DNA from: Allopontixanthobacter confluentis
GTDB lineage: Bacteria > Pseudomonadota > Alphaproteobacteria > Sphingomonadales > Sphingomonadaceae
DNA: 64,000 nt
Assembly (NCBI RefSeq): GCF_009827615.1
Contig: NZ_WTYU01000001.1
Location: 1,385,001 to 1,449,000, forward strand
Reading direction: 5' to 3'
Shown here one piece after another: positions 18,116 through 28,776 of the stretch. Both the position numbers and the translations under genes were made by a program. The stretch's first letter is position 1. Each line of letters opens with the position of its first letter. The notes beneath the pieces are model-generated. The model saw nothing but the letters and a program-made list of their open reading frames with translations, was not told the origin of the DNA and did no database searches.

Positions 18116-18141
18116 TCCGGCCACACGGCCGGAGTTATTTT
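18116..18141 (+). terminator. Rho-independent terminator after rlpA
   Basis: Perfect 7-bp stem TCCGGCC (18116-18122) with GGCCGGA (18127-18133), loop ACAC, followed by GTTATTTT. Lies 8 bp after the rlpA stop. Confidence 0.85.
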
Positions 18142-18356
18142 CCCTGAAATTTTTCGCGCCAGCCCTGCAAATAGGCTGCATTTGGCATGCCAGCCTTACC
18201 CACTGACCGGAAGGTAGCGGAGTTTGCAGCCGCCAAAATTCAACGTGACTGCAAAAGCACCGCATTGCAACGCCGGATGAAACCAGCAAATCTGGCCGAT
18301 CAAGGTTCGACCCCGTGGCCACTGACCATCCGGCTTCCTTGTAGGCCAGGGATTTA

Positions 18357-21251
18357 TCAGGCCAGCATAGCTTTCAGATATCCGCCTGTGAAACTTCTCG
18401 GGTTGGCGGCGACGTGCTCAGGGGTGCCCTCTGCGACAATTTCGCCGCCCCGGACGCCGCCATCAGGCCCCAGATCCACGATCCAGTCGGCCACCTTGAT
18501 GACATCAAGATTATGTTCGATCACCACTACCGAATTGCCCTGCTCTACCAGACGTTGCAGCACTTCCAGCAATTTGCGAACATCTTCAAAATGGAGGCCG
18601 GTGGTGGGTTCATCCAGAATATACAATGTCTGGCCGGTGGAACGCTTGCTCAATTCCTTGGCAAGTTTCACGCGCTGCGCCTCGCCGCCGGAAAGGGTGG
18701 TGGCCTGCTGGCCGACCTTGACGTAGCCAAGGCCCACTTCATTCAGCATGTGCATCTTGTCACGGATGGACGGGACTGCCTTGAAAAAGCTCTCCGCATC
18801 TTCAATCGTCATATCGAGGACATCGGCAATGCTGAAACCCTTGAACTTCACTTCCAGCGTTTCGCGGTTGTAGCGTTTGCCGCCGCATTCCTCGCACGTC
18901 ACATAAACATCGGGCAGGAAATGCATTTCGATCTTGATCAGGCCATCACCCTGACATGCCTCGCACCGCCCGCCTTTCACGTTGAAACTGAAACGGCCCG
19001 GCTTGTAACCGCGCGCCTTGCTTTCCGGCAGGCCGGCAAACCAGTCCCGGATCTGGGTGAAAGCGCCGGTATATGTCGCCGGGTTGGAACGCGGAGTGCG
19101 GCCAATAGGCGATTGGTCGATTTCGATAACCTTGTCGCAATATTCCAGGCCGGTAATCTTGTCATGCGCGCCGGCAATCACCCGCGCACCGTTCAGCGCG
19201 CGCGCTGCGCCCGCGTGCAATGTGTCGATAGTGAAGGATGATTTTCCGCTGCCCGATACGCCGGTAATGCAGGTGAAAGTGCCCAGCGGAATGGATGCAG
19301 TGACATTTTTGAGATTGTTGGCCCGTGCCCCATGCACAGTCAGCTTGTGGCCATTGCCCTTGCGCCGCTGGGCCGGAATTTCAATTTTCCGTGTGCCATT
19401 GAGATATTGCGCGGTGAGCGATTTTTTCGACCGCAGCACTTGCTTCAACGTTCCTTGGGCCACGATTTCGCCGCCATGGACGCCCGCGCCAGGGCCAATA
19501 TCAACCACGTGGTCTGCCTGGCGGATGGCATCCTCGTCATGTTCCACAACGATGACCGTATTGCCCAGATCACGCAGGCGTTTCAGCGTTTCCAGCAGGC
19601 GGTCATTGTCGCGCTGATGCAGGCCGATAGACGGTTCATCCAGCACGTAAAGCACCCCGGACAGCCCGCTGCCAATCTGGCTGGCAAGGCGGATGCGCTG
19701 GCTCTCACCGCCTGAAAGCGTGCCGGATTTGCGGTCAAGATTAAGGTAATCCAGCCCCACATTGTCAAGAAAGCCGAGGCGTTCGTTAATTTCCTTCAGG
19801 ATCGCCTTGGCAATCTGCTGCTGCTGGCCGGTCAGCTTTTCTTCCAGACTGCCGAACCACGCATAAGCATCGGACACCGACATTTGCGTGGGTGCGGCAA
19901 TATCCGTGCCGACAATCTTCACCGCCAGCGCCTTGGGATTGAGGCGCGCGCCATTGCAGGTTTCGCACGGCTGGCTGGTCTGGAATTTTGCCAGTTCATC
20001 CCGCATCCACGCGCTGTCAGTCTGCAGCAGACGGCGGTTGAGGTTGCCAATGACGCCTTCAAATGATTTTTTGACCGTATATTGCTTGCGCCCATCCTTG
20101 AAGGTGAGCGGGACGGCGCGCCCGCGCGTGCCATGCAGGATGATTTCCCGGTTCTGCTCCGCCAGATCCTGCCACGGGGTGGTAAGATCGAAGCCGAATT
20201 CCTTGGCCAGGCTGCCCAGCACCTGCATGTAATAGGGCGACGGCGGGTTGGACTTGGCCCACGGCACCACGGCGCCCTGTTTCAGCGACAAGGCTTCATT
20301 GGGGACGACCAGCTGCGGGTCGAACAACTGCTTTTCGCCCAGCCCGTCACACGTTGGGCAGGCGCCTTGGGGTGCGTTGAACGAAAACAGGCGCGGTTCG
20401 ATTTCCTCAATCGTGAAACCGGACACCGGGCAGGCAAATTTCTCGCTGAACACGATGCGATTGGCCGGAATGCCCGTGCCTTTCATCGCTCCGCCGCTAT
20501 CTGCTTCCCCTTCGCGGCCCGGCACTACACCATCGGCAAGGTCAGCAAAAGCCAGCCCGTCCGCCAGTTTAAGAGCCGTTTCAAAACTGTCAGCCAGCCG
20601 GGTTTCGAGACCCGCTTTCACAGCCAGCCGGTCCACCACCACTTCAATGTCATGCTTGAATTTCTTGTCGAGCGCGGGCGCTTCTTCGATGGCATACATT
20701 TCGCCGTCAATCCGCACCCGGGTAAAGCCCGCCTTTTGCCATTCGGCCAGTTCCCGGCGGTATTCTCCCTTGCGGCCACGCACGACCGGCGCGAGCAAGT
20801 ACAGGCGCGTGCCTTCGGGCAGTTCCATCACCCGGTCGACCATGTTGGACACGGTCTGCGCTTCAATCGGCTTGCCCGTCGCGGGCGAATAGGGAACCCC
20901 CACACGCGCCCACAACAGCCGCATGTAATCGTAGATTTCGGTCACCGTCGCCACCGTCGAACGCGGATTGCGGCTGGTGGTTTTCTGCTCGATGGAAATG
21001 GCAGGGGACAGCCCGTCGATATGTTCGACATCGGGCTTCTGCATCATTTCCAGAAACTGGCGCGCATAGGCCGACAGGCTTTCAACGTAGCGCCGCTGGC
21101 CTTCTGCATAGATGGTGTCGAATGCGAGGCTGGATTTGCCGGAACCTGACAGGCCGGTGATCACGATCAGAGCATCGCGCGGCAAGTCGATATCAATGCC
21201 CTTGAGGTTATGTTCGCGGGCACCACGGACGGAGATCTGGGTAAGAGACAT
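18357..21251 (-). CDS. uvrA: Excinuclease ABC subunit UvrA
   Basis: 964 residues from the ATG at 21251 ([20 protein letters not shown]), the normal start; 59 further open codons upstream are not family-like. Two ABC ATPase modules: Walker [10 protein letters not shown] at residues 33-41 and [10 protein letters not shown] in the second half; signature motifs LSGGESQRI and LSGGEAQRV; Walker [11 protein letters not shown] and [10 protein letters not shown]. Zinc-finger Cys sets are visible (CETCNGARL, and CEACQGDG with [10 protein letters not shown]). UvrA finds bulky DNA lesions and loads UvrB. It converges on rlpA and is divergent from the M3 peptidase gene. Confidence 0.97.
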   Translation of the reverse strand: MSLTQISVRGAREHNLKGIDIDLPRDALIVITGLSGSGKSSLAFDTIYAEGQRRYVESLSAYARQFLEMMQKPDVEHIDGLSPAISIEQKTTSRNPRSTVATVTEIYDYMRLLWARVGVPYSPATGKPIEAQTVSNMVDRVMELPEGTRLYLLAPVVRGRKGEYRRELAEWQKAGFTRVRIDGEMYAIEEAPALDKKFKHDIEVVVDRLAVKAGLETRLADSFETALKLADGLAFADLADGVVPGREGEADSGGAMKGTGIPANRIVFSEKFACPVSGFTIEEIEPRLFSFNAPQGACPTCDGLGEKQLFDPQLVVPNEALSLKQGAVVPWAKSNPPSPYYMQVLGSLAKEFGFDLTTPWQDLAEQNREIILHGTRGRAVPLTFKDGRKQYTVKKSFEGVIGNLNRRLLQTDSAWMRDELAKFQTSQPCETCNGARLNPKALAVKIVGTDIAAPTQMSVSDAYAWFGSLEEKLTGQQQQIAKAILKEINERLGFLDNVGLDYLNLDRKSGTLSGGESQRIRLASQIGSGLSGVLYVLDEPSIGLHQRDNDRLLETLKRLRDLGNTVIVVEHDEDAIRQADHVVDIGPGAGVHGGEIVAQGTLKQVLRSKKSLTAQYLNGTRKIEIPAQRRKGNGHKLTVHGARANNLKNVTASIPLGTFTCITGVSGSGKSSFTIDTLHAGAARALNGARVIAGAHDKITGLEYCDKVIEIDQSPIGRTPRSNPATYTGAFTQIRDWFAGLPESKARGYKPGRFSFNVKGGRCEACQGDGLIKIEMHFLPDVYVTCEECGGKRYNRETLEVKFKGFSIADVLDMTIEDAESFFKAVPSIRDKMHMLNEVGLGYVKVGQQATTLSGGEAQRVKLAKELSKRSTGQTLYILDEPTTGLHFEDVRKLLEVLQRLVEQGNSVVVIEHNLDVIKVADWIVDLGPDGGVRGGEIVAEGTPEHVAANPRSFTGGYLKAMLA

Positions 21252-21596
21252 AGGTGGCGTGTTCCGCAAATGTTCCGGGCTGTCAAGCGCGTGAAGGGAT
21301 GGCGTGTGGATGGGTGGGCAACTGACCACGCCCATGTGGGGCCAAAAGGATGATTTGCAATGGAAGGACGCGTGCCCTGCCTGTCCCGGTGCCACGCGCG
21401 CCGTGTCAAGCTGGCCTGTAGAGTGCATTGTACCGATGCTCTTGTTTAAGGAGCAGTGCGTCCTGATCCGATTTATGCGCCAAGTTTTGGCGCGACGGTT
21501 GCAATTCTCATCAATCTCCGGTTCAAGCGCGATCAGTTACAGACGAAACCAGATTGGTGCGTGAGTGGTCGCGCTCCTGAAATTATTGGAGAGAAC
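21252..21596. promoter_or_regulatory. Divergent intergenic region uvrA / M3 peptidase
   Basis: 345 bp between divergent starts. It should hold both promoters. I see no LexA-type box for alphaproteobacteria (GTTC-N7-GTTC) upstream of uvrA, and no hairpin of note. Confidence 0.35.
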
Positions 21597-23786
21597 ATGA
21601 AAGCCAACCTATTGGTCGCGGTTGCCGCAAGCGCGTTGCTTGCAGGATGCGCAACGATGAATACCGCCAGCGAGTTGCCCGACACGCAGACAACCGCAGA
21701 TGCCGCGATACCGCAGGCAACCGGTTATTTCGCCTCGCGGAGCGATCTTCCGTTTCACGCGCCTGATTTCACCAGGATTTCCGATGACGATTATGCCCCT
21801 GCATTTGCGCAGGCGATGGCTATCCAGAATGCGGAAATCGCTGCCATTGTGAACAATCCGGCCGCGCCCACATTCGCCAATACGATTGTAGCGATGGAAA
21901 CATCCGGCCAGATGCTGAGCCGCGTTGCCACCGTGTTTTTCGCCCTCACCGGCGCCAACACCAATGACACGCTGAAGGCGATCGACGCCGATATCAGCCC
22001 CAAGCTGTCCGCGCATGGCGATGCCATCACGCTGAACCCTGAACTGTTTGCCCGTGTGCAGGCAGTGTATGACAAGCGCGCCGCGATGAGCATGACGCCC
22101 GAAGACGCCAAGCTGCTGGAAGAAACCTACGACAGTATGGTTCATGCCGGTGCCAAGCTGACGCCGGCGCAAAAGGAACAGGTGAAGGCGATCAACACCC
22201 GCCTGTCCACCATCACCACCGAATTTTCGCAGCGGCTGGTGCAGGCCACCAAGGACAATGCGCTGGTGGTGGAAGACAAGGCCATGCTGGCCGGACTGTC
22301 CGATGCTGAAATCGAATCTGCGGCCAAGACTGCCACCAGCCGGGGGGTGGACGGCAAATACGTCATTGCCCTGCAGAACACCACGCAGCAGCCGCTGTTG
22401 CCGTCGATGGAAAACCGCGATGCCCGTGAAAAACTGTTCATGGCCGGCTTCCACCGCGCCGACAAAGGCGATGCCAATGACACCCGCACGCTGATTGCCG
22501 AAGTGGCCAAGCTGCGCGCGCAGAAAGCCGCGCTGTTCGGTCTGCCGGACTGGGCCAGCTATGTGATGTATGATCGCATGGCCAAGAACCCCAAGACCGC
22601 GCTTGATTTCATGCAGCAGATGGTTCCCGCCCTCGCCGCTACGCAGCGCCGCGAAGCAGCGATGCTGAATACGGAAATCAAGGCTGATGGCGGAAATTAC
22701 GAAGTGCAGCCGTGGGATTGGGACCGCTATGCGGAAAAGGTTCGCAAGGCGAAATACGACCTCGATGAAAGCGCCACCCGCCCTTATTTCCAGGTCGATC
22801 GGGTGCTGGAAGACGGCGTGCTCTTTGCTGCCAACAAGCTGTACGGCCTCACCTTCAAGAAGCGCACCGATCTGCCCGTCTATCACCCGGATGTAACCAC
22901 TTACACCGTGTTTGACCGCGATGGTTCGGAACTCGGCCTATTCTATTTCGATCCGTTCCAGCGTGACAACAAGCGCGGCGGCGCGTGGATGTCGAACTAT
23001 GTCGACCAGAGCCATCTGTATGGCACCAAGCCTGTCATCTACAATGTGCTCAACATTCCCAAGGCACCCGATGGCGAGCCCAAGCTGGTCAGCTTCGACA
23101 ATGTCGAAACCATGTTCCACGAATTTGGCCATGCGCTGCACGGCTTCTTCGCCAACCAGAAATATTCCTCGCTTTCGGGCACCGCAACGGCGCGTGACTT
23201 TGTGGAATATCCAAGCCAGGTGAATGAAATGTGGGCGGCAGATCCGGTCATTCTGGCCAATTATGCCAAGCATTACAAAACCGGCGCGCAGATCCCCGCA
23301 GAACTGATCCAGAAGATCGACGCTGCATCCAAGTTCAACCAGGGTTATGCGCTGGGCGAAGTGGTGGAAGCCGCGCTGCTGGACATGAAATGGCATTCGC
23401 TCAGCGCCCCGCAGGCCGCTGCCATCGACACGCCGGAAAAGGTCAATGTCTTCGAACGCAAGTCGTTGCAGGAACTGGGGCTGGAAATTGATCTGGTGCC
23501 GCCGCGTTACCGCAGCAGCTATTTCAGTCACATTTTCTCCGACCCCACCGGCTATTCGGCTGGCTATTATTCCTACCTCTGGACGGAAATGCTGGACCGT
23601 GACAGCCGCGCATGGTTCCGCGCCAATGGCGGCCTGACCCGCGCCAATGGCGACCACTATCGCGACACCGTGCTCAGCCGCGGCGGAACGATGGATTATT
23701 TCCAGATGTTCCAGAACTTCGCGGGCCGTCAGCCCAATGTGCAGCCCATGCTGGAAGCACGCGGACTGACCGAACCCAAGAAGTAA
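21597..23786 (+). CDS. dcp: M3 family zinc peptidase, Dcp-like lipoprotein
   Basis: 729 residues from the ATG at 21597, preceded by GGAGAG. The N-terminus is a lipoprotein signal (LLVAVAASALLAGC, lipid Cys about residue 18), so the enzyme is anchored in the envelope. The zinc site HEFGHALH has His508, Glu509 and His512; the third ligand Glu should be in the following helix (VEYPSQVNEMW). Length and sequence fit peptidyl-dipeptidase Dcp, which removes C-terminal dipeptides. A strong terminator follows. Dcp is preferred over oligopeptidase A because of the secreted form; this is inference. Confidence 0.93.
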   Translation: MKANLLVAVAASALLAGCATMNTASELPDTQTTADAAIPQATGYFASRSDLPFHAPDFTRISDDDYAPAFAQAMAIQNAEIAAIVNNPAAPTFANTIVAMETSGQMLSRVATVFFALTGANTNDTLKAIDADISPKLSAHGDAITLNPELFARVQAVYDKRAAMSMTPEDAKLLEETYDSMVHAGAKLTPAQKEQVKAINTRLSTITTEFSQRLVQATKDNALVVEDKAMLAGLSDAEIESAAKTATSRGVDGKYVIALQNTTQQPLLPSMENRDAREKLFMAGFHRADKGDANDTRTLIAEVAKLRAQKAALFGLPDWASYVMYDRMAKNPKTALDFMQQMVPALAATQRREAAMLNTEIKADGGNYEVQPWDWDRYAEKVRKAKYDLDESATRPYFQVDRVLEDGVLFAANKLYGLTFKKRTDLPVYHPDVTTYTVFDRDGSELGLFYFDPFQRDNKRGGAWMSNYVDQSHLYGTKPVIYNVLNIPKAPDGEPKLVSFDNVETMFHEFGHALHGFFANQKYSSLSGTATARDFVEYPSQVNEMWAADPVILANYAKHYKTGAQIPAELIQKIDAASKFNQGYALGEVVEAALLDMKWHSLSAPQAAAIDTPEKVNVFERKSLQELGLEIDLVPPRYRSSYFSHIFSDPTGYSAGYYSYLWTEMLDRDSRAWFRANGGLTRANGDHYRDTVLSRGGTMDYFQMFQNFAGRQPNVQPMLEARGLTEPKK

Positions 23787-23801
23787 GTCGCTTCTGCCAA
23801 C

Positions 23802-23842
23802 AAAAAACGCCCCGCTTCTCAACCAGAGAAGCGGGGCGTTTT
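23802..23842. terminator. Bidirectional Rho-independent terminator
   Basis: Perfect 14-bp stem (23807-23820 with 23826-23839), loop AACCA, with AAAAAA on the left and TTTT on the right. It ends the M3 peptidase message and could stop minus-strand transcripts as well. Confidence 0.93.
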
Positions 23843-23948
23843 GCTATGGGCTGACAGGCCGGAATACTCAGGCTCATTGTCTGCTTTTCTGGCGCTCTCT
23901 AAAATCGCTGAATGTCCGAGCCTTAGTGGGGAGCCGCCAAGCCCATAT

Positions 23949-24155
23949 TCATTTGCTATAAGCGCTTCCGACTTGGTTTCGGTAGCCCGCTGACTTCTTT
24001 CCCCAGCGCTGATTAGCATAAATCGTCGAGATGGAAGTTAGGAGAATGACAACCGGAACTCCTGCGCCTTCCTTGCCTTGGCCGACAAGAAACCCAATCC
24101 CGGCTATTGCGAGAGCTACGACAAGAAACAGAAAAAGCCTTCGATTGCTGCTCAT
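23949..24155 (-). CDS. Small membrane protein, hypothetical
   Basis: 68 residues, with two predicted membrane segments (LFLFLVVALAIAGIGFLVG and VPVVILLTSISTIYA) and a basic tail. The surrounding 23.85-24.33 kb is visibly AT-richer than the rest of the window, with mixed codon use, so it may be acquired or decaying DNA. No family recognised. There is no obvious ribosome site. A real small protein is plausible but unproven. Confidence 0.4.
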   Translation of the reverse strand: MSSNRRLFLFLVVALAIAGIGFLVGQGKEGAGVPVVILLTSISTIYANQRWGKKSAGYRNQVGSAYSK

Positions 24156-24336
24156 TTTCGTGATCTCTCAATGGTTACAACAACGGTAGGATAAGACGAT
24201 CCGAGAATGTCAGCAAGTGGGTCGTCAGCTGACTGTCCACTTTTTGGCTTAAAAATTCAGTAAGACGACAGTCCGCGTCGGGCGGCCAAAGATTGCGTGT
24301 GGCTGCTGGCTTCGGGAGGTAAGCCAGGCAGACCAT
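24156..24336. other. Low-GC intergenic stretch
   Basis: 181 bp with no gene. It holds a 10-bp palindrome GTCAGCTGAC (24224-24233) and an inverted pair GACTGTC (24231-24237) / GACAGTC (24267-24273) around an AT-rich loop. No T tract follows it on either strand, so I do not call a terminator for the B12 operon here. Confidence 0.3.
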
Positions 24337-25068
24337 CTACTCCATTATCAAGGCTCGCCCGCCTGCCTCGCCGATCCATTTGGCGCTAACACCCCAGACC
24401 TTTGCGATTATCGCTTCGGACAATGCGTGGGCGGGTGCGCCGCTGGCGGCAAGGCGTCCTTCCCCCAGAACCATCACATGATCGGCATGGTTCATTGCGA
24501 GTGCGAGATCATGCAGCACCAGCACCACCCCGGTGCCGCGAGCAGCCTCGGCGCGCAGGTGACGCAGCAAAGTGAGTTGGTGACCGATATCGAGCGCGGC
24601 AAGCGGTTCGTCTGCCAGCAACCATTCCGGTTCGCCGGCCAGCACCCGCGCCAGCAGTGCGCGGGCCTTTTCACCCCCGGACAAGGTCGAAACAGGCCGG
24701 TCTGCAAAGGCGGTCAAATCGAGCGCGGCCAGCGCGCGGGCCACTTTGTCCGGGGCTTCGTCGCGGAACGGCATTCGGCCAAGTGCAACCAGACTGCGCA
24801 CTGCGACGTCCCATGCGATCTGCCCGTCCTGCGGCAGAAAGCCAATCCGCTGTGCGCGCATCTGCGGCGCAATGGCGGTAAGCGCGGTATCGCCCAGTAA
24901 AACCTGCCCTGCATCCAGCGCCGCCAGATTGGCAAGGGCTGACAGAAGCGTGGATTTGCCAGCGCCATTGGGGCCGCAAATGGCGGTAATTGTGCCAGGC
25001 TGAAATGTGGCTGAAACCCCGTTCAGCCGCCCTTCCACGGTGATGTCTCGTGCGGCAAGCTGCATCAT
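24337..25068 (-). CDS. btuD: Vitamin B12 (cobamide) ABC transporter ATPase
   Basis: 243 residues from the ATG at 25068, which overlaps the permease stop (ATGA). Walker A is GPNGAGKST, Q-loop FLPQDGQ, signature LSGGEKARALLARVLAGEPEWLLADEPLAALD (signature plus Walker B), and the H-loop His follows in VLVLHDLALA. It resembles the FecE/BtuD/HmuV ATPases. The ligand is assigned from the operon: it is the last gene behind a cobalamin riboswitch. Confidence 0.92.
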   Translation of the reverse strand: MMQLAARDITVEGRLNGVSATFQPGTITAICGPNGAGKSTLLSALANLAALDAGQVLLGDTALTAIAPQMRAQRIGFLPQDGQIAWDVAVRSLVALGRMPFRDEAPDKVARALAALDLTAFADRPVSTLSGGEKARALLARVLAGEPEWLLADEPLAALDIGHQLTLLRHLRAEAARGTGVVLVLHDLALAMNHADHVMVLGEGRLAASGAPAHALSEAIIAKVWGVSAKWIGEAGGRALIME

Positions 25069-26027
25069 GCCAGCCCCCGCCGCATCCGCAGCAGCAGCCA
25101 CAGGAAAAACGGTGCACCAATCAGGCTGAGGGCGATGCCCAGGCGCAATTCTGTCACCAGCGGCAATATCCGCACCGTGCAATCTGCCACCAGCACCAGC
25201 AGTGCCCCCGCCAGCGCGCTGGGCACGATCAGCTGGCTGGGCCGCCGGTCGGTAAATGGCCGCACGAGATGCGGCACAATCAACCCGACAAATCCGACAA
25301 TTCCGGCCACGGCAACACCGCTGCCCACTGTCAGGCCCACACCTGTGATGAGCCAGGCCTGCAAAACCTTATCACGAACACCCAATGACCGTGCCGCTGC
25401 GCTGCCCAGTGTCAGCGCATCCAGCCCCCGGCCCGTCAGCATCAGGCAGCCAATACCCGCAATCGTCAGCGGCGCGGCAATCCACACTTCGCGCCAGCTG
25501 CGGTCTGTCAACGCGCCCATCAGCCAGGTGACAATCTCGCTCATCGCGAAGGCATTGGGCGCCATGCTGATGGCCAGGCTGGTCAGCGTTCCGGCCAGAC
25601 TGGCGATCATCAATCCGGCCAGCGTAAACAGGGCGATGCCGCCCGTGCGCCCGGCAATCAGCGCCAGCAGCGCCATGCCCATGCCCGCACCCACCAGCGC
25701 AAACAGCGGTAGCAGCCATGCGCTGGCGGCGTATCCGAACCAGAAACTGGCCACTGCCCCCAGCGCCGCCATAGGCGCAATGCCAAACAGCCCGGGGTCA
25801 GCCAGCGGATTGCGCAAATATCCCTGCATCGCAGCACCGGCTGCGCCCAGCCCCGCCCCGATGACCAGCGCCAGCAATGACCGCGGCAAGCGCAAATCCG
25901 CCAGGATCACGGCGGCATTGGGTGTATGCGCCGGATCAATCCACACCCGCCCGGCCAGCAGGGATAGCGGCAGCGTGACCGCAATCAGTCCCAGCAGCAC
26001 CAGCACCGGAAACGAGATGCGCGGCAT
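25065..26027 (-). CDS. btuC: Vitamin B12 ABC transporter permease (FecCD family)
   Basis: 320 residues, about ten hydrophobic helices. FecCD marks: RLPRSLLALVIGAGLGAAGAAMQGYLRNPLADPGLFGI near the N-terminus, and GFVGLIVPHLVRPFTDRR late in the protein (the coupling helix region). It works as a dimer with BtuD. The start overlaps the btuF stop and its own stop overlaps the btuD start, so all three are coupled. Confidence 0.93.
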   Translation of the reverse strand: MPRISFPVLVLLGLIAVTLPLSLLAGRVWIDPAHTPNAAVILADLRLPRSLLALVIGAGLGAAGAAMQGYLRNPLADPGLFGIAPMAALGAVASFWFGYAASAWLLPLFALVGAGMGMALLALIAGRTGGIALFTLAGLMIASLAGTLTSLAISMAPNAFAMSEIVTWLMGALTDRSWREVWIAAPLTIAGIGCLMLTGRGLDALTLGSAAARSLGVRDKVLQAWLITGVGLTVGSGVAVAGIVGFVGLIVPHLVRPFTDRRPSQLIVPSALAGALLVLVADCTVRILPLVTELRLGIALSLIGAPFFLWLLLRMRRGLA

Positions 26028-26869
26028 CAGCTGACCGCCTCTCTAATTTCGCGCAGCCGGTTGGCCGCGCGAATGATGGTGGGGCCGCCGCAATAGAGCA
26101 GCGCCGGATCAAACTCCGCGCGCTGCATCTCGGGCAGTGCCGCCAGCGCGGGATGGTGCTGGGAGCGTTCCTGACCCGCCAGCAGCAGCACACGCGGCGG
26201 ATTGGCCAGCAGCATTTCAAGCGGCAGAAAATCCGCCTGCCCCATGCCGGATGCTGCGCTGTGGCTGGAAAATCCTGCGCCGCGCATCAATTCACCGATC
26301 AGCGTTTTTTCACCCGGGACAATGCCCGAGGGCTGCCACAGAACGGTGGGAACAGCTGTGCTTCCTGCCGGTGCTGCCATGGCTGTCACCGCCGCGTTGA
26401 TGCGCGTCACCAGTTCTTCCCCTGCATCTTCATGGCCTGAAATGCTGGCCATGCGCCGGACCTGGTCGATGCTCTGGTCAACTGATGAGGCGATATCGAA
26501 TGTTTCCACCCTGATGCCCAGATCAGCCAGCGCAGCCCTGGTCGCAGGCGGCATGAAACTGCCTGCAACCACCATGTCAGGCGACAATGCCAGCACTTCT
26601 TCCACCGTGCCGCCGGTCATGCCGAAGGCCTGCGCCTTTGCCACATCCATCGAAGTGGCCCGCGGATCGTGGCTATAGTGGGATATGGCCAGCAATTGTT
26701 CGGGCCCGGCCATTTCCGCCAATATGGCATCTGTGCAGGGGTTAAGCGATACGATGGTTGGCGCATCTGTCTGCGCGGTGTCAGCGCCCTTTGCCACCGG
26801 CGAGCCGCAGCCAGCCAGCAGGGCAGGCAGCATTCCCGCCATCACGCCAAAGGTGCGGAGGGGAGTCAC
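26027..26869 (-). CDS. btuF: B12-binding periplasmic protein
   Basis: 280 residues. The likely start is a GTG at 26869 that overlaps the btuB stop (GTGA); the open frame continues upstream into btuB in another register. A lipoprotein-like signal follows (VMAGMLPALLAGC). The mature protein is a type III periplasmic binding protein: VSLNPCTDAILAEMAGPEQLLAISHYSHDP, a linking helix around residues 140-160, then GPTIIRAANRLREI at the end. Ligand inferred from the riboswitch-controlled operon. Confidence 0.88.
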   Translation of the reverse strand: MTPLRTFGVMAGMLPALLAGCGSPVAKGADTAQTDAPTIVSLNPCTDAILAEMAGPEQLLAISHYSHDPRATSMDVAKAQAFGMTGGTVEEVLALSPDMVVAGSFMPPATRAALADLGIRVETFDIASSVDQSIDQVRRMASISGHEDAGEELVTRINAAVTAMAAPAGSTAVPTVLWQPSGIVPGEKTLIGELMRGAGFSSHSAASGMGQADFLPLEMLLANPPRVLLLAGQERSQHHPALAALPEMQRAEFDPALLYCGGPTIIRAANRLREIREAVS

Positions 26870-28776
26870 ATTGCCGCCCGCACACCGGCAAAGATGCCGC
26901 GCCCCGCTGCCCCGTAACCGGCCGCAGTCTGGTACGTTTCGTCCGTCACATTCTCGATCCGGCCAAACAGCACGAAATTGCGGGTTGCCTGCCACTGCGC
27001 GCGCAAGTCCACCGTGGTGAACCCATCCAGCCTGACCGAATTGGCCGCATTGTCGAAACTGCGCGAAACCAGCCGCACATCGGCCCCCAGTTCCAGCCTG
27101 CTGTCAGGTGTCTGCCAGTCCGCCGACACCGTGGCTGCGTGGCGCGGCCTGCGGGCCAGTTCATTGCCCTTGTTGGCGGAACCCGAAGTGCGGTTCTCCG
27201 TATCGACCAAGGCATAGGCGATACGGGCATCGATATTCTCGCCCAACCCATGGCCCGCTTCCACTTCCAGCCCCTGCGCCCGCGCCAGTCCGACATTGTC
27301 ATAGGTGCCAAAGGGGCGGTCGGTGCAGATGACGGCCGCTGCGCCGAAGCAGGAGATGAAATCGATCAGATTTTCGCTATCCCGGCGAAACAGCGATACC
27401 GCCAGAAATGTGTCGAGGTTGCGGTCCCCATAATCAAGCCCGAGGTCAAAACTGGTGCTGCGTTCGGGCTGGAGCATCCGGTTGCCGTAATCGGAAAACA
27501 GCTGATACAGCGTGGGCGCCTTGAACCCCTCCCCAATGCTGGCCCGCATCCGCCAGCCATCGCCCAGCACAATGGCCGCATCACCGCCAAATGTGACGGC
27601 ACTGCCAAACCTGCTGTGATCGACAGCCCGCGCGCCTGCATTGAAGACAAGGCCGTTTCCGCCGTCATACCCCAACTGGGCATAGCCGCCTGCTGCACTG
27701 GCATTGCGCCGGGCATCATAGGTGGTGGAGAAATTCGACCATTCATATTCGCTGCCAAACCGCACTGCCATGCCGGAACCCAGCGCCGACTTGCCCCGCA
27801 ATTCCGCCCGCTGGTTGTTTCCGCGGGTGGCAAAGGTGGGTGCAGAGCCGAATTGCGGATCGAAACTGTCGCGCCTGACGTTCGAGCGGGAATAAGTCCC
27901 CTGCAACTCAATCCCGCCTGCCAGATAGGAAAACCCGCCTGCGCCGGAAATTTCCCGCGTGTCCTGAAATTCGGCAGTGTCGACAAAAACATAGTCCGGT
28001 GCTGGAAAACCGTCGATCTCCAGCCTGCCATCGGCATAGCGTGCCGATGCCACCAGTGAGAAACCATCTGCGACGTTCAACCGCCCGCGTCCGCCCAGAT
28101 GCCACTGGCGAAAGCCGTCATTTTCCGTGCCCACTGCGGCAGCAGAAAAGCCGTCACTATCGTAATATCCGGTGGTGAGGCTGATCTGCCCGGCATCGCC
28201 CGACACACCCGCATCGGCGTGGGCATAAAGAGTGCCGCGTGCGCCATATTCGGCTGAGGCGGCAACGCCGCTGCGGGCAATAGTGGTCACGGCCAATACG
28301 CCGCCGATGGCCTGGCTGCCCCACACGGTGGAATTGGAACCGCGCAGCAATTCCATCTTGCCGATTGATCCGGTGAGCAGATTGCCGCTGTCGAAACCGC
28401 CGCCCGGCGATGCCACGTCAGCCACCCGCACACCATCTATCAGAACCAGCAATTGTTCGGCTTCCGCGCCGCGGATGCGGACCCCGGTAAACGAACCAAT
28501 CCCGCCATTCCGGCTTATTGTAATGCCGGGCACACGTTGCAGCACGCGGGTGACATCAGCGCCCTGAACGTCCTCTATTTCATCATGATCGATGATGGAA
28601 ACGGGCTGGCCGGTGGTGTCCAGCCGCTCATCCAGGCCATTGGCGACCACCGTGATATAGCTTTCGCGCGATTGCGGGGTGAGCACAATTTCGCCCGTTT
28701 CCGGCGCAGCCTGCTGCGCAATGGCGGGGGCGGCAAACAGGAAGGTAGCGGTTAAGAACAGGGGGTATCTGGGCAT
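26866..28776 (-). CDS. btuB: TonB-dependent B12 receptor BtuB
   Basis: 636 residues. The start at 28776 (MPRYPLFLT) has GGAG 7 nt upstream; other in-frame ATGs lie further up in the leader. Signal peptide to about residue 21. The plug domain has GQPVSIIDHDEIEDVQGADVTRVLQRVPG and FTGVRIRGAEAEQLLVLIDGVRV, ending in RGSNSTVWGSQAIGGVLAV. The barrel follows, with aromatic-rich strands; it ends in ...GRGIFAGVRAAM rather than the usual aromatic residue. The cobalamin riboswitch lies about 120 bp upstream. Confidence 0.93.
   Translation of the reverse strand: MPRYPLFLTATFLFAAPAIAQQAAPETGEIVLTPQSRESYITVVANGLDERLDTTGQPVSIIDHDEIEDVQGADVTRVLQRVPGITISRNGGIGSFTGVRIRGAEAEQLLVLIDGVRVADVASPGGGFDSGNLLTGSIGKMELLRGSNSTVWGSQAIGGVLAVTTIARSGVAASAEYGARGTLYAHADAGVSGDAGQISLTTGYYDSDGFSAAAVGTENDGFRQWHLGGRGRLNVADGFSLVASARYADGRLEIDGFPAPDYVFVDTAEFQDTREISGAGGFSYLAGGIELQGTYSRSNVRRDSFDPQFGSAPTFATRGNNQRAELRGKSALGSGMAVRFGSEYEWSNFSTTYDARRNASAAGGYAQLGYDGGNGLVFNAGARAVDHSRFGSAVTFGGDAAIVLGDGWRMRASIGEGFKAPTLYQLFSDYGNRMLQPERSTSFDLGLDYGDRNLDTFLAVSLFRRDSENLIDFISCFGAAAVICTDRPFGTYDNVGLARAQGLEVEAGHGLGENIDARIAYALVDTENRTSGSANKGNELARRPRHAATVSADWQTPDSRLELGADVRLVSRSFDNAANSVRLDGFTTVDLRAQWQATRNFVLFGRIENVTDETYQTAAGYGAAGRGIFAGVRAAM

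Noticed and set aside
18300-18330. GGTTCGACC string resembling a tRNA T-arm
   Set aside because: The flanking bases do not form a T stem, acceptor stem or anticodon arm.
23819-24019. A 66-codon minus-strand frame next to the M3 peptidase terminator
   Set aside because: It covers half of the terminator and overlaps the better small membrane frame.
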